Source: Phyllobacteriaceae bacterium (GTDB taxonomy: Bacteria > Pseudomonadota > Alphaproteobacteria > Rhizobiales > Rhizobiaceae). Taken from it: a stretch of DNA of 44,519 bases. The notes below the pieces were generated by a model. The model did not search any database. It saw only the letters and a program-made list of their open reading frames with translations, and was not told where the DNA came from. Position 1 is the first letter of the stretch, and each line of letters opens with the position of its first letter. Shown here piece after piece: positions 25,314 to 35,408 of this stretch. The stretch covers positions 1 through 44,519 of the forward strand of contig PAPF01000036.1 in NCBI GenBank assembly GCA_002708825.1. Reading direction: 5' to 3'. Position numbers and translations under genes: made by a program.

Positions 25314-26024
25314 ATGCGTATAAAATCACTGTTCGGAGCTAGGCCTTTAACGTTCATTTTCTTTTTAACTGTGAGCACTGTGCTGCTCATCGGGGATGTA
25401 CCTCAGGCAATTGCCCAAAAGAATTCAGAATGGGTGAACACGCCTCCGTGGGCGGATCGAGCGGTGCAGAATAATCGAAGCTCCTCTCGTGTTTCAACTT
25501 CTGAGCTTCGTAATGTGGCTCCATTCACACCGACAAGTCATAATTTTTCGATTGATATCGGACAGGTCTTTTTAATGGGGGACCTAGCAGATCAATATGA
25601 AGATAATATAGGATGGCAAATCCACTACACTTATGGTGTGAGCGATCTATTTGGGTTTGACACCTCACTTGGCTATTCAAGTCACACTGAGGGTGATCTC
25701 TCAATGGCCCACTTAAAAGCTGGATTAAGAACCAATCTTTCTTGGCTTGATCGTGTGATTCCTTATGTCGTTTTTGGACTTGGATTTTATCGTCCAGACT
25801 ATTCAGTGATTGATAACGGGCAAACCGTATCGCTTTCACCCATTCTTTTTGGACTGCATCTAGGACCAGGTGTGGACCTTCAAGTCACTGATCAAATCTT
25901 TTTTGGAACTTCACTCGTTTTCCACGATATTTTTGGAACAAAAAAGACTCTTGAAAGTGGTCAAATTGAAGAAATCGGTGGAACGTTCACCTCGTTTTTA
26001 CTACAAGCAGGTTTTACTTTTTAA
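25314..26024 (+). CDS. Outer-membrane beta-barrel protein (OmpW/OmpA-like size)
   Basis: A 236-residue exported protein with a signal peptide (cleavage after AIA, about residue 34). The mature part has alternating hydrophobic and polar residues typical of barrel strands: NFSIDIGQVFLMGDLADQY, GWQIHYTYGVSDLFGFDTSLGY, LGPGVDLQVTDQIFFGTSLVFHD. It ends with the aromatic residue typical of outer-membrane barrels (LLQAGFTF). It probably forms an eight-stranded barrel. The gene starts with AGGAAGGGTAAGAG before ATG. It is convergent with hslO. Specific role unknown. Confidence 0.72.
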   Translation: MRIKSLFGARPLTFIFFLTVSTVLLIGDVPQAIAQKNSEWVNTPPWADRAVQNNRSSSRVSTSELRNVAPFTPTSHNFSIDIGQVFLMGDLADQYEDNIGWQIHYTYGVSDLFGFDTSLGYSSHTEGDLSMAHLKAGLRTNLSWLDRVIPYVVFGLGFYRPDYSVIDNGQTVSLSPILFGLHLGPGVDLQVTDQIFFGTSLVFHDIFGTKKTLESGQIEEIGGTFTSFLLQAGFTF

Positions 26025-26086
26025 AGTCGCTTGACGACACCACGCTAAGCTAAAATAGTAGCATCCGAATGAGGCGAGCTGATGTC

Positions 26087-27079
26087 TTAATTTGTTCGCT
26101 CTTGAATCATCGCCTCGAGCTGAGCTTCACTGACTCGATAGTGAGTTTTACAAAAATCACAGGTCACATCAGCGGATCCTTCGTTTTTTAAAATATCTTT
26201 GAGCTCATCCGTTTGTAGAAAAGTCATCGCATTTTCTACCTTGCCTTGGCCACAGGTACAAAATGCTTGTAATTTAAGCTCGTCAATCACACTGAGTTTT
26301 TCCGTGTTAAAAATCTGAGCCAATGCCTTTAAGATGGGTTGAGTTTCATTGAGTTGATGGAAAACATCATGAAACTCATGAATTCGATCTTCAATTTTTG
26401 CTAACTGCTTTTTATCTGCTCCCGGCAACGCTTGAATCATGAATCCTGATGCATACTGCACTTCATTTTTTTCAAAGGAGACCTTCAATCCCACCGCAGA
26501 CGGTATCTGTTCACTTTGATGTAAGTAAAACGTGAGGTCTTTAGCTAAATGACCTGTTAAAAGTGGCACTGTTCCCGAGTAAGGTACTTTTTCTGGACGA
26601 TCGGATGACCTCAACACCGTCAGATTGCCCACTCCCCAGGGTCCATTCAGATGGTCTGATAGATGATTCTCGTTAGGCTCCTTGGGTGTGTCTTGCTCTT
26701 TCCCACTAACTTGAGAGCGAGAAGAACTCTTCTTAGCTTCGAGTTGCTGCCGTTTTTCTTTTTTTTCTTCATCCGTGAGATCTCGTTCTACCAAATACCC
26801 CCTCACTTTGCCGCCATAATGAGTGTCTACAATTGCCACTCTTGTTCTACTACTCAGCCCTTCCACTCGAAGGTTTAATCTTTGAGTCGGTTTTAAATTT
26901 GATCCAATCAAGAGGGCTCCAAGAGCAGCCTCACCTAAACGTTCCGCCGAAGCTCCTTCAAGCTCATGAACTTCCCTTGTCAATGTTCTGATCAAGTCTT
27001 TCCCATGAATCACCACGGCTCGCATTTGAAGTTCTGGCACAATGACTTTAATCCAACGACTTTGATTCTGATTCTTCAT
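26087..27079 (-). CDS. hslO: Hsp33 redox-regulated chaperone
   Basis: Hsp33 holds unfolding proteins during oxidative stress; oxidation of four zinc-binding cysteines releases it into its active form. All four are present in CTCGQG and CDFCKTHY near the C-terminus. The N-terminal core is typical: AVVIHGKDLIRTLTREVHELEG, AALGALLIGSNLKPTQRLNLRVEG, YSGTVPLLTG and the QSEQIPSAVGL block. Unlike usual family members, a charged insert of about 45 residues (about 105-150, rich in Lys, Glu and Ser) interrupts the core between the YLVERDLT strand and GPWGVGNLTV. ATG 27079 was chosen because GGGG precedes it; a start ten codons earlier is possible. Confidence 0.9.
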   Translation of the reverse strand: MKNQNQSRWIKVIVPELQMRAVVIHGKDLIRTLTREVHELEGASAERLGEAALGALLIGSNLKPTQRLNLRVEGLSSRTRVAIVDTHYGGKVRGYLVERDLTDEEKKEKRQQLEAKKSSSRSQVSGKEQDTPKEPNENHLSDHLNGPWGVGNLTVLRSSDRPEKVPYSGTVPLLTGHLAKDLTFYLHQSEQIPSAVGLKVSFEKNEVQYASGFMIQALPGADKKQLAKIEDRIHEFHDVFHQLNETQPILKALAQIFNTEKLSVIDELKLQAFCTCGQGKVENAMTFLQTDELKDILKNEGSADVTCDFCKTHYRVSEAQLEAMIQERTN

Positions 27080-27185
27080 TTTACCCCAATACATTCGTTT
27101 TAAAATCACTCAGTGATCGACACACCCTCGTCTAAGCGGAATGCTTTATTAATAAGTGCCTTCTAGCACCGACTTCGTGCCATTA

Positions 27186-27228
27186 AAAATAAAAAAGCCC
27201 GAAGAGAAAGATGCTCTCTTCGGGCTTT
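27186..27228 (-). terminator. Intrinsic terminator of groES-groEL
   Basis: AAAGCCCGAAGAG (27194-27206) and CTCTTCGGGCTTT (27216-27228) form a perfect 13-bp stem with a 9-nt loop. On the minus strand it is followed by TTTTTTATTTTT. It lies just after the groEL stop at 27311 and before hslO. Confidence 0.9.
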
Positions 27229-27310
27229 CATTTTGAACTCTTGCCGAATTCACCACTCACAACCACTTTTAAAAAGCAGATTGAGTGGATTCATTAGGAG
27301 GAGATGATGA

Positions 27311-29053
<1,743 letters not shown>

Positions 29054-29062
29054 TCATCTAGC

Positions 29063-29096
29063 TTCTTAAGATTTTTTGCTACGTGAGTCTTAAGAA
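29063..29096 (-). promoter_or_regulatory. Perfect 9-bp inverted repeat in the groES-groEL spacer
   Basis: TTCTTAAGA (29063-29071) and TCTTAAGAA (29088-29096) with a 16-nt loop. It lies in the transcribed spacer. It may act as an RNA stem or as an operator for an extra promoter in front of groEL. Confidence 0.4.
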
Positions 29097-29111
29097 TTTT
29101 TAAAAACCAAC

Positions 29112-29129
29112 GTCTGTTTAAAAACAGAC
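29112..29129 (-). terminator. Attenuator-like hairpin directly after groES
   Basis: GTCTGTTT (29112-29119) and AAACAGAC (29122-29129) are perfect inverted repeats just after the groES stop. On the minus strand they are followed by TTGGTTTTTAAAAATTC. It is a weak terminator-like element that could lower groEL transcript relative to groES, or mark an RNA processing point. Confidence 0.4.
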
Positions 29130-29132
29130 TCA

Positions 29133-29423
29133 TTAATTTTTCAAAATTCCTAAGATATCGTCTTCACGCATCATCAGATATTCTTCACCATCCAACTTGA
29201 TCTCAGTGCCGGCATATTTTCCAAAAAGCACTCGATCATCTTTAGTCACATCCAACGGTCTTACTTTTCCGTCTTCTGAAACCCTTCCCCCACCAACAGC
29301 GATCACCACGCCTTCGGCAGGTTTTTCTTTTGCAGAATCAGGTATAATGATTCCACCTTTTGATTTCTCTTCTTCAGAGAACCTTCTTACCAAAACACGA
29401 TCATGCAATGGTTGTACTTCCAT
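29133..29423 (-). CDS. groES: Co-chaperonin GroES (Cpn10)
   Basis: The 96-residue GroES lid protein. It begins [19 protein letters not shown] and has the mobile-loop region [15 protein letters not shown], then the core [11 protein letters not shown] and the C-terminal [14 protein letters not shown]. Length and motifs are normal. AGAAGGAGGG precedes the ATG, a strong ribosome site. It is upstream of groEL on the same strand. Confidence 0.97.
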   Translation of the reverse strand: MEVQPLHDRVLVRRFSEEEKSKGGIIIPDSAKEKPAEGVVIAVGGGRVSEDGKVRPLDVTKDDRVLFGKYAGTEIKLDGEEYLMMREDDILGILKN

Positions 29424-29760
29424 GGAATTCCCTCCTTCTATTCAGTTCACGAATTCACACTTGAGCGTTTCTTTTTACAAAAAAACGACCTTTGTTGTTT
29501 CAAATTGGACAGTAAAACTCAACCACTAATTTTTACCCCCAGCAAAAACAATGAGTTTCGTTGAGGACATCTAAGTAATGAAAGGATCACTGTCAGTAGG
29601 AATGTGGTGATGTAAAAAGGATTGTCAATACAGGAACTGAAATAAAACCTAAAATTTTTAGAATCGTATAAAAAAATTGATATGAAACAGTGAAGTAACT
29701 TGGCTCGAACACCAGCGACTAAACAAATTTTATTGATAATTCAAAACTTAGCAGATCTTT
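29424..29760. other. groES upstream region
   Basis: About 340 bp between groES and the cheY-like gene. On the minus strand a perfect TTGACA occurs at 29628-29623, but no good -10 follows at 17 bp (ACATTC). I found no CIRCE repeat (TTAGCACTC with GAGTGCTAA) and no clear sigma-32 pattern. How the heat-shock operon is controlled is therefore not shown. Confidence 0.4.
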
Positions 29761-30159
29761 CTAACCTTGGTGCTTCTTATGAACGGCTTCTAACTTTTCT
29801 TTGAGCCCAGCTGCCGTAAACGGCTTGACCAAGTAACTACTAACTCCTGACTTAATTGCTTCTACAATCTGGCTCTTCTCAGACTCTGCTGTGATCAAAA
29901 CAAAAGGAAGGGTTTTGAAACGGCTATCGGCACGAACTCGTTTTAATAGATCTAGGCCGCTTGATTCTGGCATATTCCAGTCCGAAAGCACCAGGTCAAA
30001 AGGAGCATCTTTTGATCCATCGATCTTGCCCCACGCTTCTCTTCCATTCTTGGCCGATTCGAAATTCTTAAACCCTAAATCCTTACATGCTTTTTCAACG
30101 AGCTTTCTCATAGTCATCATGTCATCGACGATTAGAATTTTAATGTTTGGATCAAACAT
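29761..30159 (-). CDS. CheY-like single-domain response regulator
   Basis: A 132-residue receiver domain. The acidic pair is in ILIVDDM (Asp12, Asp13) and the phosphorylation site is Asp60 in LVLSDWNMPE. The conserved Thr of LITAESEKS and Lys of LVKPFTAAGL complete the active site. It resembles CheY more than gene regulators and has no output domain. It is transcribed away from cheX. The receiver could take phosphate from either CheA kinase here and signal to the motility machinery. Confidence 0.88.
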   Translation of the reverse strand: MFDPNIKILIVDDMMTMRKLVEKACKDLGFKNFESAKNGREAWGKIDGSKDAPFDLVLSDWNMPESSGLDLLKRVRADSRFKTLPFVLITAESEKSQIVEAIKSGVSSYLVKPFTAAGLKEKLEAVHKKHQG

Positions 30160-30293
30160 ACCGTGCTCCTTATCTTCATCATCATATTTTTATTATAACC
30201 TAGGATCAGCAATGGTAAACTCTTTGTAGAAATAAATCGCAATGCTATTTTTGACTTAAGAAAATAACCCAAAAAGGGCTGAGGGGTGGGAGC

Positions 30294-30764
30294 ATGGATA
30301 TTTCAATTTTTGAACCGATCATTCACGGTGTCACAAACGCGTTTGAAGTTCAGGCTAACATCAAGCCTAAAGCAGGCAAACCCTTCTACAAAGGAAGCCA
30401 AAAAAGAGAACCCATTGGCATTGCAGGCTTAATTGGCCTCGCAAGCCCAAAGATATCTGGCTCTGTCGCCTTAGCGTTTCCCAAAAAAGTCTTCCTGGGC
30501 ACCATGTCAAAAATGCTTGGAGAAGAGTACACCGAAATCACACCCGACCTTCAAGATGGAGTTGCAGAGCTTCTCAATATTGTTTTTGGACAAGCAAAGA
30601 CCACCTTAAATGAAAGAGGCTACGCTTTAGATATGGCGATTCCAAACATCGTCTCAGGGGATTCTGTGAATCTAGACAGCATCACAAAAGGAAAAACAGT
30701 CGTAGTCCCTTTTGAAACAGAATTTGGGCCTTTTTATATTGAAATTGCGATTCAAGGAATTTGA
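30294..30764 (+). CDS. cheX: CheX-like chemotaxis phosphatase
   Basis: A 156-residue protein of the CheC/CheX/FliY family, which removes phosphate from CheY-P. The helix DGVAELLNIVFGQAK holds the single ExxN catalytic pattern (Glu92, Asn95). The surrounding core (GIAGLIGLASPKISGSVALAFP and MSKMLGEEY) fits CheX. A single site rather than two fits CheX rather than CheC. It lies between cheY-like and the CheA clusters; GGGGTGGGAG precedes the ATG. Together with the CheY proteins it would end a signalling round. Confidence 0.8.
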   Translation: MDISIFEPIIHGVTNAFEVQANIKPKAGKPFYKGSQKREPIGIAGLIGLASPKISGSVALAFPKKVFLGTMSKMLGEEYTEITPDLQDGVAELLNIVFGQAKTTLNERGYALDMAIPNIVSGDSVNLDSITKGKTVVVPFETEFGPFYIEIAIQGI

Positions 30765-30767
30765 CCG

Positions 30768-31298
30768 ATGTTAAAAATCACAGCATCCTCCTCACTGGAA
30801 GCAAAAACCAATCCAACCCTGAATTCAACAAAAAGCTTAGCGATCAGAGGTCTCATCATTGCTCTTTTGGCAGGGTTCCTGGTTCAGTCCATTGGAACGG
30901 TCTTCATGGGACTGGCCACACTTTCGTATTTTTTAATGCTTACAGGTCTTTTATTACGAAAGAAAGACTCAAAGGTGCATGCTCGGTTTATGCTGTCAGC
31001 CATTGCAATCGATTTAGTGATTGTGCTCATTTTACAGCTCACTCGAGATGCTGTGGGAACGGCTGTTGAACTATCGCTCTCGCCGCTTCAACAAGCTCAT
31101 GTTTATGCGTCATCGATCGCTACTGTTTTTTATTTTCCAGTGATCTATTTTGGCTCGAAACTTTATCGTCAAAAGTCAAAGAGCCAAAAAACAGATCCAA
31201 AAATCAAGAAAAAGCATCAATGGGTCGGTTTGACTGCCTTTGTATTTAGAACACTTGGGTTTATTTTAATGTTTTCACTGATTGGAAGGCATTACTGA
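30768..31298 (+). CDS. DUF420-like small membrane protein
   Basis: A 176-residue integral membrane protein with four hydrophobic segments. It has GLLLRKKDSKVHARFMLSAIAIDLV and a later QAHVYASSIATVFYFPVIYFGSKLYR. Its histidine positions and the terminal KKHQWVGLTAFVFRTLGFILM resemble the DUF420 family (some members are linked to cytochrome oxidase maturation). The start follows the cheX stop by 3 nt, so the two are co-transcribed. It ends 7 bp inside the convergent CheA gene. Any link to chemosensing is contextual only. Confidence 0.5.
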   Translation: MLKITASSSLEAKTNPTLNSTKSLAIRGLIIALLAGFLVQSIGTVFMGLATLSYFLMLTGLLLRKKDSKVHARFMLSAIAIDLVIVLILQLTRDAVGTAVELSLSPLQQAHVYASSIATVFYFPVIYFGSKLYRQKSKSQKTDPKIKKKHQWVGLTAFVFRTLGFILMFSLIGRHY

Positions 31299-34246
31299 TT
31301 CAATTTGTCTAAAGCTTCAACGACTTTTTCAATGTTTAGCTTCTCTAAAAATCCATCAAAATCCTGATACTTCTCATCATCAGTTGCGCCTTGTTTAACA
31401 TTTCCAGTTAAGGCAATCACTGGCAGCTGGCTTAGTTCCGAATCACCTTTAATTCGCTTGGCAAGCTCATATCCGTTCATTTGAGGCATATTAATATCCG
31501 TGAGAATCAACGAAAAGCTCTCACCTTTTTGATATTTAAGTCGATCAAGAGCATCTTTTCCGTTCGCAACCGCTGTCACTGAATAGCCATAGTTTTTAAG
31601 ACCTCTTTCAATATAATCCCTATAAAAATCGACATCTTCTGCATACAAGATGTGAACTCCCGATCGTGTTCCTTTTGACTTTTCAACTTCGTCTTTAAAC
31701 CGATGATTGAGTCGTTTAGAGCTTTCTTGGCAAATCTTCCACACATCGATGACAACGGTGATTCTTTCGTTCCATATGAAGTTACCTAAAATTCCGGGTC
31801 GATCACTCACAGTGCTATCAATTTTATGATTTACGTACTGAACGTCCTGTATCGTGTCTACAATTAACCCAATGGGAAATTTTAACTGCTCAATCACAAT
31901 AATAGGGTAATCAGTTCGTGTGTGATTCACATCAAACACAGAAACATGATTCTCTGTGCCTAAAAATTCTGACAAGTCGATCAACGGCATGAGCTCCCCT
32001 CGGTATCGACACACTGGAACGGATCCGGAGCGCTCAACTTTTCTGACATCAATCTTTTCAAGACGCTTTACGAAACACAGAGGCACTGCATAGTTAACAT
32101 TATTGCCAAGATCAAAAAACAAAAACTCCGACTGATCGCTGATGGCTTCTTCCTCAAATACCGTTTCTCCCTCAATTTTCCGATCTTTCTTTGTGGTTTT
32201 TGCGAGCTTTAGTTTGTCACTTAGGTTTTCAATATCTAAGATCAGCCCAGGCAGACCATCAGACTGAAAAGTTGCTCCGAGGAACACTCCACTCGCTTTC
32301 AAAAACTCCGGAATGGGCTTCACTACCGTTTCCTCTGAGTCCACAACTTGGTCAATATGTAATGCAAATTTATTTTTCTTATTTTTGACAATAACAAGAC
32401 AAATATCTCCTGAAACATCAGAAGGCGCTTGTCCAATAAGCTTACGAGTATCAATGATCGGCAAGAGTTCATCATCCAGCTGAGCTACAAATCCCTTCTC
32501 TACTTCTCTTAAGATTTCATTTTTACGTGTTTTCTCTAAGTTGATGATTCGAACCACATTGTCTCTTGGAATTGCTAGATTATCTTCTCCAACCTTAACA
32601 ATGATGGAAGTAATAATCTCTACAGATTTTGGAATAGGCATTGTGATCAGAATGCGAGTTCCTTTTCCTACTTTCGACTCAACATCAATCGTGCCACCAA
32701 GATTCTCGACACTACTTTTCACTTGATCCATTCCCACGCCTCTACCGGAGACGTCCGTTACCTGAGCAGCCGTACTGAAACCAGAATCAAAAATTTTTGA
32801 AAGAACTTCACTTTCTGAAAGATGAGCTAACCCACTTTCAGTAACCATTCCCTTTTCGAGAAGTTTTTTTCGAATGATATCGGGATCAATGCCTTTTCCA
32901 TCATCTTTAATTTCAACACAAACGTTCTCGCCTTGTTCAAACGCATTGAGCGTAATTTGACCCTTTCTCGGTTTTCCCGATTTTTCACGGTCCTCTGCAG
33001 CCTCCAAGCCATGATCCAAGCTATTTCGAATCATATGGATCAAAGAACCTTTTAGTACATCAGCAATCGCAGTATCAACGCGAAGATCTTCAGCTAGAGT
33101 TTCAAACTCAACTTCTTTTTTTAAACTCGTACTGATGTCTCTCACAGTTCGTTTTAATGGCCGGTAGATCTCTTTTAGCGAAACCTGCCGAAGCTCCATG
33201 ATGTCTTTTTGCATATCCAAGTTAATGGAATGCATTTCTTCTAAAAGCTCTGAGAGCGATTGGATATCTTTATTGCCACGAAGTTGCATTTCAAGGGTCG
33301 TCGCTAACTTATTGATCATGTTTCTTAAAACGGTATTTTCACCACTTTTTCTCATGAATTGATCAAGCATTGAAATGGGAACTTTTACCCAGTCCTTGCC
33401 GGTATCTGCCTTTTTTCCTGAGGCCTGAGCAACTTGATCTGTCACTGCAGATTCACCCGCTTCAGACTCTATACCCTCAGCACTAAAAAGTTTTACGAGG
33501 CCTTCAATATCAACTTCTTTTCTTTCTCCCTGGCGTAGAGATTCTAAAATTTGGTTGAGCTGATCAAGTCCTTTAAAGAAAACACTAACGACCGAACTTG
33601 TAACTGCTTTTTCTTTATTTTTGTAAGGGGAAAGAAAATCTTCAAACTGATGCGTGTATCGGTTGATCGTAGTGGGTTTAAAAAAGGCACTCGTCCCTTT
33701 GATGGTATGTAAAATTCTAAACATACCATTGATAGCGTCCACATCGTTCGGAGCCGACTCCAGATTAAAAATATAAGCTTCCAATTCTTCCACCATATTA
33801 GAAGCCTCTTCTAGAAAGCCTCCAATCAACTCATTTTCCTCTTGAAGAGACTCAATTCGTTTTGATGATTCTTTCTTGATAAAATCAATCAAGGCATTTT
33901 GGTCAATTGGCTTATCGACAAACCCGCAAATCTTATTGCTTAGGGCGCTTAGCGCGAGTTCTTTCGTCACATAAGAAGACACAATTGCAAATGGAATGTC
34001 TTCATGTTTGTCTTTAATTAAATTTCTAAGTTCAATTCCATCCATCTCAGGCATCTTTAGGTCAGACAAGATAAATGCAACTTGTGCGTAGTATTCATTG
34101 ACAAACTTAACAGCCTCTTTAGGGTCTGAAAAATAATGAAGTTTAAGCTCAAGTTTTTGGGAAATTGAATCAATAATTGGCTCAAGATCTTTTTCATCAT
34201 CCACAAAAACTAAAAACAACTCTAACTGGCTAGTGCCTTCACTCAT
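31292..34246 (-). CDS. cheA: Hybrid CheA kinase: REC-Hpt-CheA core-CheW-CheW-REC
   Basis: 984 residues. An N-terminal receiver has Asp62 (ILSDLKMPEMDG). An Hpt domain has His180 in LHTIKGTSAF. A CheA dimerisation region follows, then the kinase domain with N-box HMIRNSLDHGLE, DDGKGID and GRGVGMD. Two CheW-like domains come next (first about 530-680, second about 700-830), and the C-terminal receiver has Asp917 (LILTDINMPQMNG). All key residues for kinase activity are seen. It autophosphorylates His180 and can pass phosphate to its own receivers. The start has AGAGGAAC before ATG and lies 8 nt after the Hpt-REC gene. The extra N-terminal receiver and second CheW domain are unusual. Confidence 0.92.
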   Translation of the reverse strand: MSEGTSQLELFLVFVDDEKDLEPIIDSISQKLELKLHYFSDPKEAVKFVNEYYAQVAFILSDLKMPEMDGIELRNLIKDKHEDIPFAIVSSYVTKELALSALSNKICGFVDKPIDQNALIDFIKKESSKRIESLQEENELIGGFLEEASNMVEELEAYIFNLESAPNDVDAINGMFRILHTIKGTSAFFKPTTINRYTHQFEDFLSPYKNKEKAVTSSVVSVFFKGLDQLNQILESLRQGERKEVDIEGLVKLFSAEGIESEAGESAVTDQVAQASGKKADTGKDWVKVPISMLDQFMRKSGENTVLRNMINKLATTLEMQLRGNKDIQSLSELLEEMHSINLDMQKDIMELRQVSLKEIYRPLKRTVRDISTSLKKEVEFETLAEDLRVDTAIADVLKGSLIHMIRNSLDHGLEAAEDREKSGKPRKGQITLNAFEQGENVCVEIKDDGKGIDPDIIRKKLLEKGMVTESGLAHLSESEVLSKIFDSGFSTAAQVTDVSGRGVGMDQVKSSVENLGGTIDVESKVGKGTRILITMPIPKSVEIITSIIVKVGEDNLAIPRDNVVRIINLEKTRKNEILREVEKGFVAQLDDELLPIIDTRKLIGQAPSDVSGDICLVIVKNKKNKFALHIDQVVDSEETVVKPIPEFLKASGVFLGATFQSDGLPGLILDIENLSDKLKLAKTTKKDRKIEGETVFEEEAISDQSEFLFFDLGNNVNYAVPLCFVKRLEKIDVRKVERSGSVPVCRYRGELMPLIDLSEFLGTENHVSVFDVNHTRTDYPIIVIEQLKFPIGLIVDTIQDVQYVNHKIDSTVSDRPGILGNFIWNERITVVIDVWKICQESSKRLNHRFKDEVEKSKGTRSGVHILYAEDVDFYRDYIERGLKNYGYSVTAVANGKDALDRLKYQKGESFSLILTDINMPQMNGYELAKRIKGDSELSQLPVIALTGNVKQGATDDEKYQDFDGFLEKLNIEKVVEALDKLNQ

Positions 34247-34254
34247 AAGTTCCT

Positions 34255-35283
34255 CTAAATTTTGAGCTTTCCTAATGCTTCAAGTTCTTTTCTCATTTCA
34301 AGTACTGATTTAAGTTCGTTTTTAATCACTTTTCTCACATCATCTTTTTTCTTAGATTTTAAATAATCATCTAGGTCTGAAAACTGATAAACAATGAGAT
34401 TGATCGATCGATTTAATAAACGGATCAAACGATATCGCTGAACCGCATTGCGACATACTTGGATCAGACGTTTTGATTCAAGAGGTTTTTCTAAAACGCC
34501 AAAAACGCCACTGGATATTGCTTCTAATAGAACTTCTTTATCAATATAGCCACTCATGAGCACCAATGGAATTTCAGGATCGATATGATTCACCTCTTTC
34601 ATTAAGTCGAGTCCTGTGATCTCGGGCATCCGCATATCTGTGACAATACAGTCTACTTTTTTTTCTTTGATCTGATCGATGAGTTCTTTTGCTGATAGAA
34701 AACTCAAGCATTCAAACCCTGCCCCCGTCAGATGAGCCTCTAAGAGCTCGAGAATTTCTTCCTCATCATCGACCACAGCTACGATGCCATTGGACTTTTC
34801 ACTGCGCTTGGCACTTGACTTCGACCGTACTAACTTAGCTTTTTCGTTTTTATTTTCACGAACCTTCTCAGAGATTGAGTCTGAATTGGACTTAGCTGAA
34901 ACATCTGGTTGACTTTGATCAGCAGACTCCCCAACCCCTGGAAAAGACACTGCAAACTCAAGTCCTCCAGTTTCAAAAAAGCTTCGTGCGGTATCAACTC
35001 CTTTTAAAAAATAAGAAATTTGCTCTTTAGATAGTTGATCGGCTTCTCGCTGAGAGGAAAGATGATTTTCAAGCGAGTGCATATGTTCTTGAAGCGAGGT
35101 CAGGCCTAACATTCCCGAAGCGCCTTTAAGGCTATGAAAGACCCTAAAAATTGCGTCATAGTTCTCTAGGAAAGACTGTCCTTGGTCTAAGTTCAACAAA
35201 TGACTCTCAGCAGTTTCTAGAAGCTCAATCGCTTCAACTGAAAACTCCATAATCTCTGGGCTGTTAATATCCGTTTTACTCAT
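34255..35283 (-). CDS. Hpt-REC phosphotransfer protein
   Basis: 342 residues. An N-terminal Hpt domain has His50 in VFHSLKGASGML. A charged, Lys/Ser-rich linker (about 115-165) follows, then a receiver with acidic residues in VAVVDDEEE, Asp216 (DCIVTDMRMPE) and Lys in FGVLEKPLES. A helical tail of about 60 residues closes it. It has no output domain and no kinase core, so it is a relay or phosphate sink. It is the first gene of a two-gene minus operon with the hybrid CheA and is divergent from the second CheA operon. Confidence 0.88.
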   Translation of the reverse strand: MSKTDINSPEIMEFSVEAIELLETAESHLLNLDQGQSFLENYDAIFRVFHSLKGASGMLGLTSLQEHMHSLENHLSSQREADQLSKEQISYFLKGVDTARSFFETGGLEFAVSFPGVGESADQSQPDVSAKSNSDSISEKVRENKNEKAKLVRSKSSAKRSEKSNGIVAVVDDEEEILELLEAHLTGAGFECLSFLSAKELIDQIKEKKVDCIVTDMRMPEITGLDLMKEVNHIDPEIPLVLMSGYIDKEVLLEAISSGVFGVLEKPLESKRLIQVCRNAVQRYRLIRLLNRSINLIVYQFSDLDDYLKSKKKDDVRKVIKNELKSVLEMRKELEALGKLKI

Positions 35284-35407
35284 CTCGCTTGACTCGTTAG
35301 ATAGTTTTAAACGTCAGTGAATCCTTGCCTAGTATGAAAAAAAAATTCAAATCATCTCGCTTTAGTGTAACTTGGTTCATGGTAACTCAAAAAAAAAGTT
35401 CTATGTA
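35284..35407. promoter_or_regulatory. Divergent promoter region of the two CheA operons
   Basis: The 124-bp spacer must carry both promoters; neither is clear. CATCTCGCTT occurs twice in the same orientation (35281-35290, 35353-35362). Two A9 tracts lie at 35337-35345 and 35389-35397. Confidence 0.4.
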
Positions 35408-35408
35408 A
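35379..35408 (+). other. Nine-codon upstream reading frame overlapping the cheA start
   Basis: ATG 35379 begins a frame encoding MVTQKKSSM whose TAA (35406-35408) shares one base with the cheA ATG at 35408. It contains the A9 run. One extra A would join this ATG in frame with cheA. Neither start has a strong ribosome site. Confidence 0.4.

Noticed and set aside
29424-29760. CIRCE or sigma-32 heat-shock promoter before groES
   Set aside because: No TTAGCACTC-N9-GAGTGCTAA repeat and no convincing CTTGAAA/CCCCAT pair was found.
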